Shown: positions 55,806 to 64,000 of the stretch, in pieces
Numbering within the stretch: the first letter of the stretch is position 1
Layout: each line of letters begins with the position of its first letter
Origin: Porphyra umbilicalis
Lineage: Eukaryota > Rhodophyta > Bangiophyceae > Bangiales > Bangiaceae
Direction of reading: 5' to 3'
Assembly: GCA_002049455.2 (NCBI GenBank)
Contig: KV919045.1
Span: forward strand, 39,397-103,396
DNA: 64,000 bases
Position numbers and translations under genes: made by a program
Notes under the pieces: generated by a model
What the model was told of the DNA's origin: nothing
What the model saw: the letters and a program-made list of their open reading frames with translations, nothing else
Databases searched by the model: none

Positions 55806-56840
55806 GGGGGTGGCCCTGGGACAGGCTCCTCGCCCATCGCGGGTGCTGGCGTGCAATCGTCGTCAATCGTGGCTACAGTCACTATCCGCTTATTGTGCTT
55901 CTCACAAAAACTGGACCTCGGTGCATCAGCTTCCGTTGCAAAATCACTGTTGCGCACTTTGTAGCCCCCGTGCCAGCAATACATTCTCACGGCGCACCAC
56001 GGCGAGGCGTTCTCGTTTCACTTTCGATCGAGGGTGTAACTGACCGCGCCCACTCGAGGCCCATGTTTCATGCACGTAGCGTTATTCAGCACTTGAATGC
56101 GACCGACAGAGAAGGATGGGGGCCACTTCTCTATCCGGCAAATTATTTCATAATTTGAAATAGGGGCTCTAGGCACCTCACTGGAGCCTGCAAATGGATA
56201 AAAGCTTTCGCACACTTTCACAGTAAACCTCTGCCAGTGAGTGTTCCAGCAACTCTTCCTCTCATGCTCTTCCTACCGGCCGATCACGTTCCAATTCTTG
56301 GCAACTGGTACTAAGCTGTGTTGTGAAGAACATGGATAAGTAGCGTTCTTATTTTTGAACCTCTCTCACGGAGGTGGTCACTGTTGTCTTTTTTTTCATA
56401 CCATCTTTCATCGGCTGATGCGTTCGGAGTCTAGTTAGAAACTTCTGTCTTATGTTGATCAGGATGCGGGGGTTACATTCCTAATGTCGCAAAGATATAA
56501 TACTTCATTTATCGAAGTCGTTGCAAAATACGCGGAATAGAATGCACAGGATCAGGTTGGATGAGGTGGATGAAAGTCCGCATGACAGTGTGACGTCAGA
56601 CCTGGCGAGTGGCCAATGGCGTCTCGGTGCTCGGGTGGACGTTCTCACCTCAAACGCGCGATGCGAAGCCGTCCTGTCGCTCTGTGCTTCTGGACCGTCA
56701 GGGCGTGGCCACTAAGGTTGGCATTTACCGAACGTTGCGATGAATGCTCTTTCCCAATTGGAATACCGATTGATCGAAATTGTACCGATATATCGGTAGT
56801 CTAACGTTTCATAATATTTCCGAGTTTGTGGCATATGTGG

Positions 56841-57392
56841 TTAGAGCCCCACTCGCGTCCACACCCCCATCCACTCAGTGCAACAGACACCGCATGACCC
56901 CGACCATACCACCCTCCCGCCTCTGCACTCCACCCAAGTAGCGCCACGGCCTCGACTGTGTCTGACCTCGTCCCACCCGTCGGGGAGGGTCTCGGGCCGG
57001 ATGACGCTGGCGCCTGCGCCGGTGTCGACAACGACGGAGGATGCGATCATGTTGGAGGCGTGGCGCCCCAAGGAGGCCGCGATCTTGTAGTTATGCAACG
57101 TCCCGAGGAGGAGCTCGGCTTCCCCGGGCGAGGGCGATGCCGTCGTCGGAGGGGGAGAGCCGGTCGGGCGTGCCGCCGCGCCGCTAGCGGGGACAGGGCC
57201 AGCCCGCTCGGGCTGCTCGGCCGAACGCGACAGTATGCGAGGACGGAAGGCGGGTAAGGGCCGGACGCCCCGTCCACAGCGCCACATGGCCCGTTGTCGG
57301 GCCGCCGTGATGTAGGCCGGCCGACGGGCGGGTTTGAGGCGTACGGCCTCGGTGGGCAGCCCACGTAAGAGGCTGCCCCTTAGGCGTTTCCC
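56841..57392 (-). CDS. pro: Aspartic protease of the LTR retrotransposon, truncated
   Basis: Entered by -1 frameshift from gag at 57392-57386; it has no start codon of its own near the join. About 120 residues of linker precede a retropepsin core: IASSVVVDTGAGASVIRPET, with the catalytic Asp-Thr-Gly-Ala encoded near 57010-57030. The flap and second conserved block are not seen. The frame ends at 56841 where retroelement sequence stops, so the enzyme is incomplete and the downstream pol is missing. Confidence 0.8.
   Translation of the reverse strand, partial: GKRLRGSLLRGLPTEAVRLKPARRPAYITAARQRAMWRCGRGVRPLPAFRPRILSRSAEQPERAGPVPASGAAARPTGSPPPTTASPSPGEAELLLGTLHNYKIAASLGRHASNMIASSVVVDTGAGASVIRPETLPDGWDEVRHSRGRGATWVECRGGRVVWSGSCGVCCTEWMGVWTRVGL
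57354..57392 (-). promoter_or_regulatory. -1 programmed ribosomal frameshift signal (gag to pro)
   Basis: GGGAAAC (57392-57386) lies in the phase X-XXY-YYZ relative to gag (CAG-GGA-AAC). A 7-nt spacer (57385-57379, containing the gag stop) is followed by a perfect 8-bp stem, GGGCAGCC (57378-57371) with GGCTGCCC (57361-57354), and a 9-nt loop. Slipping back one base at this site enters exactly the frame that carries the protease. Heptamer, spacer and stem match the known design of -1 sites. Confidence 0.85.
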
Positions 57393-59350
57393 TGGGCCTC
57401 GTCGTCGGCGTCGCCCGCCGCCTCGTCCGCGTCCTTGCCCGACCCATCGCGGGTCAACTGGCGCCACTCCTTCTCGGTTGTCGTCCCGTCGTCGGCCTCG
57501 TAGGACTCCGGGTTGCGCTCTACCTCGTGGAGGACGTGCACCCCAGAGGCGGCTGCCTGTGCGGTTACCGCTGCCGGGCCGCCGCCTCCCGTCGTCCACG
57601 CACGCCGGACCGCTTCCCGCGCGTGGCGCGCTCGCTCTTGCTGCTCCGGCGTCATGATGGGGCACTGCTCTGCCCAGTGCCCCGGATCATAGCAAACGAC
57701 GCAGGCCCCACGACGACGCGTGGGGCCGCCAGCGGGATACCCGCGCGGATGTACGGGGTCACGCCCCGCGTGGCTATACGCGTGATTGGGGCGCCCCGGA
57801 AAGGGGACCCCGGTCCCCAGCCGGGTCCCAGCAGCATCGGACGCCGCGGGCCCTGGCCCGCGCGTCAGCGGGGACGCAAACTCCGTCGTACGCCGGTAGC
57901 CCGTCCGTGGAGCTGGAGACGGTCCCCACCCAGCCGGGGCCGGCTCGGTCTGGCCGGCCATAAGGGCTTGCGGGCCCCCAACCTCGGCCGCCGCGAAGGC
58001 GGCCTGCGCCGCGTGCCAGTCCCAGGGCGAGGTAGACGTATCCACCGTGGCGACGTCCCCGTCCGCCTGGGCGGCGCCCCCAAGCGCCTTCGATGCCGGG
58101 GCCTTGCCCCGCGGCGCCAGCGACAGCCGATTCCGGGCTGGCGGCTTGGGCGCCAGCTTGGTCTTGTGCAGGGCCCGCGACGACTTCCCCTCCCTGTCGA
58201 GATGGGCTTTCAGCTTGGTGAACAACCGTCCGGCCGTGTTGTACTGCCGCGCTGCGGCCCGGAGGGACTCCCCCACGCCCTGCACCAGGACCGCCTTCAG
58301 CTCCTTCCCGTCCAGGAGAGCTTCAAGGGCGGCGTTCAACGCCACGATGCGGTCCCCGAACTGGCCTTCGGTCTCCCATGCGTGCTGCTTAGCATACTGC
58401 AACTCCCGGAGGCGGTCGGAGAGGACGTCCTCGTCCAAGTATTCCTCCAGCAGCTCCCGAATGATGCGCTTGAACTTGGGCTGGGCGGCCACCGCCGCCG
58501 TGTCGCTGCCCATGGGCACCACGCGGCGGATGACCACCATGACGGTCTCGGAGACCAGCCACTGCAACAGGTACACCGCGGCCCCCTCGGCCACGCCGAG
58601 GGCGTCGCACGAGTTCTTGAGCTTCCGCAGGAAGTTGATCACACTCACGCGATCCTTGGCGTCCCAACGCCGGTCCTCCGCGAGCATCATCTCCTTGAGG
58701 TCCCGTCGGTTGTACCGCTGCTGCGCCCGCTGGGTGCGCGAGAACCCAGGCGTGCGGTCAAACAGACGGTACGCGTCCGTCTTGAACAGGGGGACAATCC
58801 GGGGGTCCGTGACCCGCTCCAGCCGCTGGTCGCGTCGCAGGCGCCGGACCGCCTCGCCCACGATCGACTCGCGGAACTCCGCCATGGACGCCGCCGGTTC
58901 CCCCGTGTCCTCCGAGTCCGCCTCACCATCGGAGGAGTGGGCGCCCGCGTGGACGCCGCCGGCCGGAGAGGTGGCCCACCCGGGCGTCGGGGCCGCCGAT
59001 CGGGCGGAGGCGCTTGGCGCCGCTCGCGGCGGCGCTCGCGCCGGCGTGGGCAGCGCGTCGGGCATAGCCGCCGAGGAAGCCGTCTCCACAATCTGGTCCC
59101 GCAGGCGCCGGAGCTCCCCGAGCTCCTGCCGCATTTCCGCTATGAGCAGCTGCGACTCGGTCGTGTCGGCCGCCGTCTCGGGGCGGCGCCCGGCCGACCG
59201 CCTCGACCCGCGCGTGGTGCGCCCGTGACGCCCCATGCGGGTCCCCATCTGGGCCGCGCTGCCGTCCGTTGGCGGCGAGGCCCCGCGGCGGCGCTCGGCC
59301 CGCGCCGCCGCCCAAGCGGAGAACGTCTCCTCCGCTTCCGTCGTGTCCAC
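57380..59350 (-). CDS. gag: Gag polyprotein of the LTR retrotransposon
   Basis: 656 residues. Structural protein that would form the particle and bind element RNA. The N-terminal 200 residues are disordered with a short coiled coil (AEMRQELGELRRLRDQIVE). Residues about 210-430 form a helical capsid-like region (FLRKLKNSCDALGVAEGAA, FKRIIRELLEEYLDEDVL, WETEGQFGDRIVALNAAL). A single CCHC zinc knuckle, CVVCYDPGHWAEQC, lies near residue 549 as expected for the nucleocapsid. The frame ends GNA-stop at 57380-57382, three bases after a slippery heptamer. The 620-codon plus-strand frame over the same bases is its shadow. Confidence 0.88.
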   Translation of the reverse strand: MDTTEAEETFSAWAAARAERRRGASPPTDGSAAQMGTRMGRHGRTTRGSRRSAGRRPETAADTTESQLLIAEMRQELGELRRLRDQIVETASSAAMPDALPTPARAPPRAAPSASARSAAPTPGWATSPAGGVHAGAHSSDGEADSEDTGEPAASMAEFRESIVGEAVRRLRRDQRLERVTDPRIVPLFKTDAYRLFDRTPGFSRTQRAQQRYNRRDLKEMMLAEDRRWDAKDRVSVINFLRKLKNSCDALGVAEGAAVYLLQWLVSETVMVVIRRVVPMGSDTAAVAAQPKFKRIIRELLEEYLDEDVLSDRLRELQYAKQHAWETEGQFGDRIVALNAALEALLDGKELKAVLVQGVGESLRAAARQYNTAGRLFTKLKAHLDREGKSSRALHKTKLAPKPPARNRLSLAPRGKAPASKALGGAAQADGDVATVDTSTSPWDWHAAQAAFAAAEVGGPQALMAGQTEPAPAGWGPSPAPRTGYRRTTEFASPLTRGPGPAASDAAGTRLGTGVPFPGRPNHAYSHAGRDPVHPRGYPAGGPTRRRGACVVCYDPGHWAEQCPIMTPEQQERARHAREAVRRAWTTGGGGPAAVTAQAAASGVHVLHEVERNPESYEADDGTTTEKEWRQLTRDGSGKDADEAAGDADDEAQGNA

Positions 59351-59412
59351 TTCTGTCGTCTCTGCGTCCGCCCGTCGGCGCGCAGTTGACGACAGGGCCG
59401 GATGATGCCCAA

Positions 59413-59796
59413 CTACGTCCCGGCGTCGCGGCGGCGCGAAAGCGCCGCCCCGGCGCCTCGGGTCCGGGGGGGTGTTCGCGGGCCCCCCGGACCCCGTTTG
59501 GAAGCTGTCCCCGTCAGCCCCAGATCTGAGGCGACGGCTCGGTCGGTCGCCGCGGGATGCGTGTAGTCGGGATCAAAGGGCGACGTGCCGTGCACCGTCG
59601 CCACCGAACCACCGCCCGCCGTCGACGCCGCCGGGCCCCCTCGCCCCAGGGCGATGAGGTCTGGCAAGGACGGCAACCCGCCCCGTCCGTCCGCACGGGC
59701 CCCGGCGACCGCGGCGACGTCACCGTCGCTGACGACCGCGCGGGGAGCGCCCCCGGCGACAGACGAGGAAGAAGAAGAGGAAGCGACGCGGTCCAT
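59413..59796 (-). CDS. Leader ORF upstream of gag
   Basis: 127 codons between the primer-binding site and gag, stop 62 nt before the gag start and in a different frame. Ser-rich start (MDRVASSSSSSSVAGGAP), acidic and Gly/Ala-rich middle (VVSDGDVAAVAGARADGRGG), and a basic end. The frame extends upstream to 59964 but then crosses the primer-binding site and enters the LTR, so I chose ATG 59796. It may be a regulatory upstream ORF or a small accessory protein; or chance in GC-rich sequence. Confidence 0.35.
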   Translation of the reverse strand: MDRVASSSSSSSVAGGAPRAVVSDGDVAAVAGARADGRGGLPSLPDLIALGRGGPAASTAGGGSVATVHGTSPFDPDYTHPAATDRAVASDLGLTGTASKRGPGGPRTPPRTRGAGAALSRRRDAGT

Positions 59797-59897
59797 GGCC
59801 CCGGGGGCCGCGACGCGTGCCTTGAGGCGATCCTCGAACGAACCGATACAACCTCGAGATCGGGGCCGGGGGTCGTGCAACCGGGCGTGGACCAATG

Positions 59898-59915
59898 GTC
59901 TCACCCGGAGCGCCA
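59898..59915 (-). promoter_or_regulatory. Primer-binding site
   Basis: TGGCGCTCCGGGTGAGAC begins two bases after the LTR. TGG at its start is complementary to the universal CCA of a tRNA 3' end; the following 15 bases should identify the priming tRNA by comparison with the host tRNA set. Confidence 0.75.
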
Positions 59916-59917
59916 AA

Positions 59918-60464
59918 TGTAGCACAACCCCGTAGCCACGGGCCCGAAGAGGGAAGTATCCCACCGCTGCCGTCCTAAGAACGTGCCCCCTATAGGATCA
60001 CCCGATCCGGGAAGAGGGGCCGCCAAAGGTACAAGACAAAAGGCACGGTTTACTTGCCGGCGACGACGGTGCCTCCCACCGTCGTCGCCCTTCGTCCTAA
60101 ATCGGGCGGAAACCGTTGAGGGGGCCCAATTCCCCTACTGGGAATTGGCCCCGGCCGCCAACCAACCAATACAACTAAGTATAATACGAGGCAAGTCCCC
60201 CAATGCGATAAGTAGAGACGAGGGGGATCGCGACTGCCGGGGCGCGCCTGACGTGGCGGCCCCTGGCGAGGCCACGCGGCGCCGCGCGCGGGCCCCAAAA
60301 CCGCCACGGCGCGCGGCGCCCGGATTGGGCGCGGGGCCCACGCCACCGCTCCCCGCGTGGCCGTGTGGCCCGTGCCGCGCGTCCCGCTGCTTGCCACCCG
60401 CGGGCCGCGTCCCCCCGGTCCCCGTCAGGGGTTGCCAGCACCACCCCCGCCCGGTGGTGCTACA
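59918..60464 (-). repeat. 5' LTR
   Basis: 547 bp bounded by TGTAGCAC and GTGCTACA, an 8-bp inverted terminus with the standard TG...CA ends. It is followed directly by the primer-binding site. A second copy was not found in the window. Confidence 0.85.
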
Positions 60465-60720
60465 AGAAGCTTAAGAACAGAAAATGTGAAATCGCAAAAA
60501 GTTCACTCAAACTCGCATGGGTACAAATGTCTAATGCACCAGCGGTCATCAAACCACAAGGAAGTCGCGTGGGTAGCCCAGTGGGAACTAACGCCGCCAC
60601 TCTCAGTAGTCGTGACCTTCGGGTCGCATCCGGGAGTCGGGGGTTCGAACGCTGCCAATTCCTGGTTTCTTGAATTTTACTTTTTACAGCAGCAGGGCTT
60701 ACAGAGGCGTTGAGCATGAC

Positions 60721-61823
60721 GCTTCAACACGCCCCCTTGCTTGACGCCGCCTGACAGCTGACCGCCCACGAAGTACTTGTCGAGAAGTAAGTCCGCCTAG
60801 AATCTTGACGTCCCGAATCGGATGCCGCCCGTCATGGCCGCCATGGAGCAGCAATATACTTAAGTCAGGATGTATTTACGGCGCGCACTTCAAGTCACAC
60901 ATCCCCATCGTCTTGACATGCGCGTCGTGCTTGACCTTAGCGAGCGCCTTCGTCATCGGGTCTGCCGCCATCTCGTCCATTGGGCAGTGCTCGAGGATGA
61001 CCTTGTCCGTGGTGATCGCATCCCGTACAAAGTGGTAGCGAATGTCGATGTGCTTGGTGCGCTTGTGCTCGACGGGATTCTTGGCGAAGTCGATGCAGCC
61101 GCTGTTGTCGACCTTGATGTTAACTGGCCCAACCAAGTTGTCGGACTGCGTCACGAGCATGGTGACGCGTTGGATGAGCTTGTCGAGCCAAACAGCTTCC
61201 TTGCTGGCCTCGCAAAGAGCCATGTACTCCGCCTCCATGGTAGATAGCGCCACCATGTTCTGCAGCTTCGAAGCCCAGCTGACGGCCACCCCGCCAAAGA
61301 TGAACATGAAGCCCGTCGTAGACCGCCGCGTCTCGTAGCCACCTGCCCAGTCGGCATCGCTGAATCCTTGGAGGATGCCCGATGCGGGCTTGTTATAGAC
61401 CAGGCCCTTGTCGACAGACCCCTTGACATATCGGAGGACGCGCTTCACAGCCGCGCAGTGCTCCTTCCCGTAGTCTGACTCGAAACGGCTTAGCTTGCCG
61501 ACCGCAAAGGTGAGATCAGGACGCGTCCCGACCATCAGGTACATCAGGCTTCCGACGACCTCGCGATAAGGAAGAGACTCGTCGCTCTTCTCCGACTTAA
61601 CCAGCTGCAGCCCGACCTCCAACGGAGTCGCGATCGGGTTGCACTCCGCCATACCGAACTTCTCGAGCACTTGTGCCGCGTACTTGCCCTTCGACAGCTT
61701 GAGGGTGCCCAACGTCTTGTCACGGCTAATCTCTAGCCCGAGGATGACCTTGGCCTCGCCCAGGTCCTTCATCTCGAAGCGCTTGCGGAGCACCTTCTTG
61801 ATCTTGTTAATCGCCTTTGACAC
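60721..61823 (-). mobile_element. Ty1/Copia retrotransposon, 3' remnant
   Basis: Contains the end of pol (next entry), then a purine-rich tract caagcaagggggcg (60730-60743 on this strand) immediately followed by TGTTGAAGCG at 60729, the expected start of a 3' LTR. The LTR would run down toward 60465, where the other element's LTR begins; its exact end is not clear. The 5' part is lost at about 61823-61850. Inside the LTR interval, 60583-60660 carries tRNA-like A- and B-box motifs (see rejected list). Confidence 0.8.
60876..61823 (-). pseudogene. pol: Copia pol fragment: RT thumb and RNase H
   Basis: 315 codons, open throughout, but only the C-terminal third of a Copia polyprotein. It begins FEMKDLGEAKVILGLEISRD, typical of the RT palm-thumb border just after the missing YVDD motif, then YREVVGSLMYLMVGTRPDLT. 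RNase H follows with FSDADWAGGYETRRSTTGFM, LSTMEAEYMALCEASKEAVW and KVDNSGCIDFAKNP, the Asp-Glu-Asp catalytic set, and KHIDIRYHFVRD. The stop at 60876 is the natural end of pol. It lacks its own start and the integrase and RT core, so it is nonfunctional. Its GC is lower than that of the host genes. Confidence 0.93.
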
Positions 61824-62879
61824 GGCTGGGCGCCGTCCCTGTTGTTTGGTAGGAGCGCTGCCGCGCGGTTCGACGTTAGCCTACCATGGCGCCTCCCGCT
61901 GGGGCCGCCAGTGGGAGTGGCGTCCGCGATGCATGGCGGCGCGGCACGCAAGGCACGCACTACACCGACCTGACGGACGAGCAAAAGGAGCACTCGAAGG
62001 AGCGGAGGCGTTGCCTAGCGGAACAAAGGAAGAAACAAGCGACGATCGGCCCTTTGTCAACCGCAGTCAATGCAGCATGCCACCCAGCAGCGGCGACGCC
62101 TCCGTCGCGACGTACGCCAGGAGCGGAGCCGCCGTGGGAGGCACGCGAGTTCCGGCGACGCCCGTGCGCCCCCGTCGACTGTCCCGGGGTCGGTGCCGGG
62201 CGTAGCGCTGCTGTCTGTGCGCGAGGAGCCTGTCGGGGAAGATTGGAGTGGGCCGAGCCCGCCACCCACTGACGGGGGGGTGGGTACCGGGGCGGGTGGC
62301 AGCCTAGCGTCTGAGGCGATTGCGGTGGAGCCTTCAAGCAGAGCGGCGACGCGGCAGAACAGGCAAGAGATCCGACTGCTTCAGCGAGGGTGACCTCTCT
62401 TCCGCTATTGGCGAGCTGCTGTGCCATGCGGCACAGTGGGTCCAAATCCGTGTTCCTTCTGGCACCAAATGTAGAGGCCAAACAGGCTGGAGTCGACCTG
62501 TTCAGCCACATCTTTGGTGCACAAAGCCCTTTCTCATGTTCATTTGGTGGTGCTCGTGAAGCGCAGTGAGGTCAGAAGAAAACAAGAATGCCTCCCTGAG
62601 TGTACATATGCACACGCATTTGAGGCGCAGGCCGTGGCGGCGACCGCCCCCTCCCCCCTCTACGGCGGCGTGGGGGGCCAGACGACACGCGATAAGGCAT
62701 TCTGCACCAGAATGACAACCGAACACCCGGGCGCTTGGTGCCTGCCGCCCTGCCCAACTGCGCTGCGCACGCGGGGGACGACGCTTCACCTCTCCATTCC
62801 GACTCCCACTCCGCCACACCGATGTGTATGATGCTGCAGCTGCTGCTGCCTGTCGGACTGTGTCACAGGGGCCGGACTG
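61824..62879. other. Possible remnant of another LTR element; plus-strand ORF
   Basis: On the minus strand, a sequence TGGTGCCAGAAGGAACAC at 62467-62450 is preceded, across a 2-nt spacer, by ...CTCTACA (62470), the same LTR-end/spacer/primer-site layout as at 59915. No matching LTR start was found. On the plus strand, 61886-62272 is open (MAPPAGAASGSGVRDAWRRG, YTDLTDEQKEHSKERRR) with charged helical sequence, possibly a fragment of a transposase; not recognised. Confidence 0.4.
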
Positions 62880-62995
62880 TGGCGGGTGGGTGGTGGCGCG
62901 AGTGGAAGTGCGTCCACTTTTCGCGCGAACCGGGCACAGGAGGTCGTGTGAGGTTGAGCGCCTACACCCGTGGCGCGTATCTCGGATGCATGACC
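62880..62995 (+). repeat. Dispersed repeat (matches 27480-27590)
   Basis: Direct counterpart of 27480-27590: ggtggcgcgagtgg, gtgcgtccacttttcgcg and gtggcgcgtatctcggatgca. 62996-63689 downstream is AT-richer, with no recognisable gene on either strand. Confidence 0.75.
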
Positions 62996-63689
62996 CAATC
63001 GCGACAAGAATACTAGATCTGGGGTGCTTCTGAACTGTTGATCAAAACTTCAAACATCGATCTGAATAACTGTTCATTTTCATTTCAATCAGTCGAACAT
63101 TTGCACCATACCACAGGCCGCAACGTTGTCACCTACTGCTACCAGCGGGGGCGCTTCGCTCATGCGAGCGTGGGAACGTTGCGAGCATCATGTATGATAC
63201 TAGGAGAGGAGGTACAAGAGGCAATGATCGGTCCTTCCCTGCAGTGTAGGTACTCTGCAACAGGTAGTTCTCTACTCTTATGCGAAGGTGCAGCACAAGA
63301 ATGGCAGCGAAACTCTGCTCACAAGAATTGCGACCAATTTTGTCATGTTGATCCCGTGGAATCGTACATTTTTCCGGCGCTCGCCACCCGCGGATTCGTT
63401 TTCTCCTTCGCAAGCCGAGTCCGACAGGTGACGTTTGTCAATCGTAGACATTCCCTTCATCAAGACAGGGGCACAAGGCACCGTCAGCCGAAAGAGCATC
63501 GATCAAACACACGCTGCCCTGCCATACTGTAGCTGTGCGCTGACAGTGCTCTATGGGTGCCCCAGCCGCCTCCAACAAGCGGGTTAGGGTCTTCCGCACC
63601 CAAGCCCCCCCCCCTGAAGAATTTTTCTCTGTGAGCATTGTTCCTCCTGCTTGCCATCGGGCCCTGCTCCTCTGCACAGGCCGCGCTGG

Positions 63690-64000
63690 GAGCCACCATC
63701 AGCGGCGGTGGTTGGCGGATGCTTTGGAAATTCGGCTACAGCGCGGCCACGAGGCAATTGCCTCCTCCAGTGACGCTGCGCGCTGTGGGCCACCTCCGAA
63801 GGGTTGCCACTGGCCCCCTCACCCGCCGTCGGGGTCGACGGGCCCGTCCATGGGGCCATTTGGGCGTGAGAGGGGTCCTCTGGGACAAGTGTACGGGTGT
63901 GCCCCCCACTGTGCCGTGACTCGTCACACAGCGTCGACAAACAGGGGCCCCTCATGGGCGCATAGAGAGCACCAGGGGACCTCTGTTTTATTGTGCGCTC
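63690..64000 (+). repeat. 5' flank of a third zinc-finger paralogue (matches 28430-28700)
   Basis: Aligns with the segment upstream of zinc-finger gene B, same orientation. If spacing is preserved, the start codon of a third copy would lie about 240 bp past the window's end. Confidence 0.6.

Larger units (their letters stand above)
56841..60464 (-). mobile_element. LTR retrotransposon, 5' half (LTR-leader-gag-pro), 3' truncated
   Basis: Order on the minus strand: 547-bp LTR (60464-59918), 2-nt spacer, primer-binding site (59915-59898), leader ORF (59796-59413), gag (59350-57380), -1 frameshift signal (57392-57354) and protease frame (to 56841). Reverse transcriptase, RNase H, integrase and the 3' LTR are absent; the sequence passes into AT-rich DNA at about 56835. 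Coding frames are undamaged, so truncation seems recent. With pol missing, Gypsy or Copia class cannot be decided from gene order; the separate Copia remnant at 60721-61823 lies beyond the LTR and belongs to a different insertion. Confidence 0.88.

Noticed and set aside
57527..59389. 620-codon plus-strand open frame opposite gag
   Set aside because: It is antisense to a frame with a CCHC knuckle and capsid-like helices and has no domain; GC-rich sequence leaves the opposite strand open.
60583..60660. tRNA-like sequence (gtagcccagtggg A box, gggttcgaac B box)
   Set aside because: Acceptor and anticodon stems do not pair; at most a tRNA-derived SINE fragment inside a degraded LTR.
60465..61823. 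Copia pol fragment as the missing pol of the gag-pro element
   Set aside because: It lies upstream of that element's 5' LTR on the same strand, with its own polypurine tract and LTR start, so it is a separate insertion.

Overview
The window is nuclear DNA of a eukaryote with very high GC, few introns and many long G/C homopolymers. Recognisable host genes are clathrin heavy chain, a MAEA/GID9-type ubiquitin-ligase subunit, a SMUG1-type uracil-DNA glycosylase, a two-domain rhodanese sulfurtransferase and an F-box protein. A bangiophyte red alga (Porphyra/Pyropia type) would fit the GC content, intron scarcity and Gly/Ala/Pro-rich coding regions, but this is inference; no gene here is diagnostic of lineage.

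Layout. 1-4,150: a copy of a 305-bp repeat, a foldback element, an F-box gene on the minus strand and a threefold ~300-bp tandem repeat. 4,508-6,846 (-) and 28,983-31,274 (+): two diverged paralogues of a C2H2 zinc-finger gene; the 5' flank of a third copy lies at 63,690-64,000. 9,610-17,206: clathrin heavy chain (+) convergent with MAEA (-). 18,738-26,195: a low-complexity protein ending in a hemerythrin-like domain (+), SMUG1 (-), tRNA-Pro(CGG) (+) and a sulfurtransferase (+). 31,275-41,300 is gene-poor and full of repeats: a broken gene, an inverted-repeat element, a small TA-flanked pogo-like element, a fragment of a hAT transposon and a long foldback. 41,400-45,792 holds two hypothetical genes. 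49,628-52,695 is a hAT transposon whose transposase has one internal stop. 54,785-55,180 encodes a small membrane protein. 56,841-61,823 holds two truncated LTR retrotransposons on the minus strand.

The clearest new-looking system is the 5' half of an LTR retrotransposon (56,841-60,464, minus). It keeps an intact LTR, a primer-binding site, a leader ORF, gag with a CCHC knuckle, and a protease ORF in the -1 frame. The join between gag and protease has a GGGAAAC slippery heptamer in the correct phase, a 7-nt spacer and a perfect 8-bp GC-rich stem-loop, a textbook -1 frameshift signal.

A recurring feature is that conserved coding frames switch exactly at G/C homopolymers (MAEA, SMUG1, sulfurtransferase, hemerythrin-like protein). 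The simplest reading is one-base length errors in the assembly, so coordinates of these genes are reliable but their frames need correction. The host genes are ordinary housekeeping genes and do not form an operon-like pathway; the rest of the sequence is shaped by duplication and transposons.
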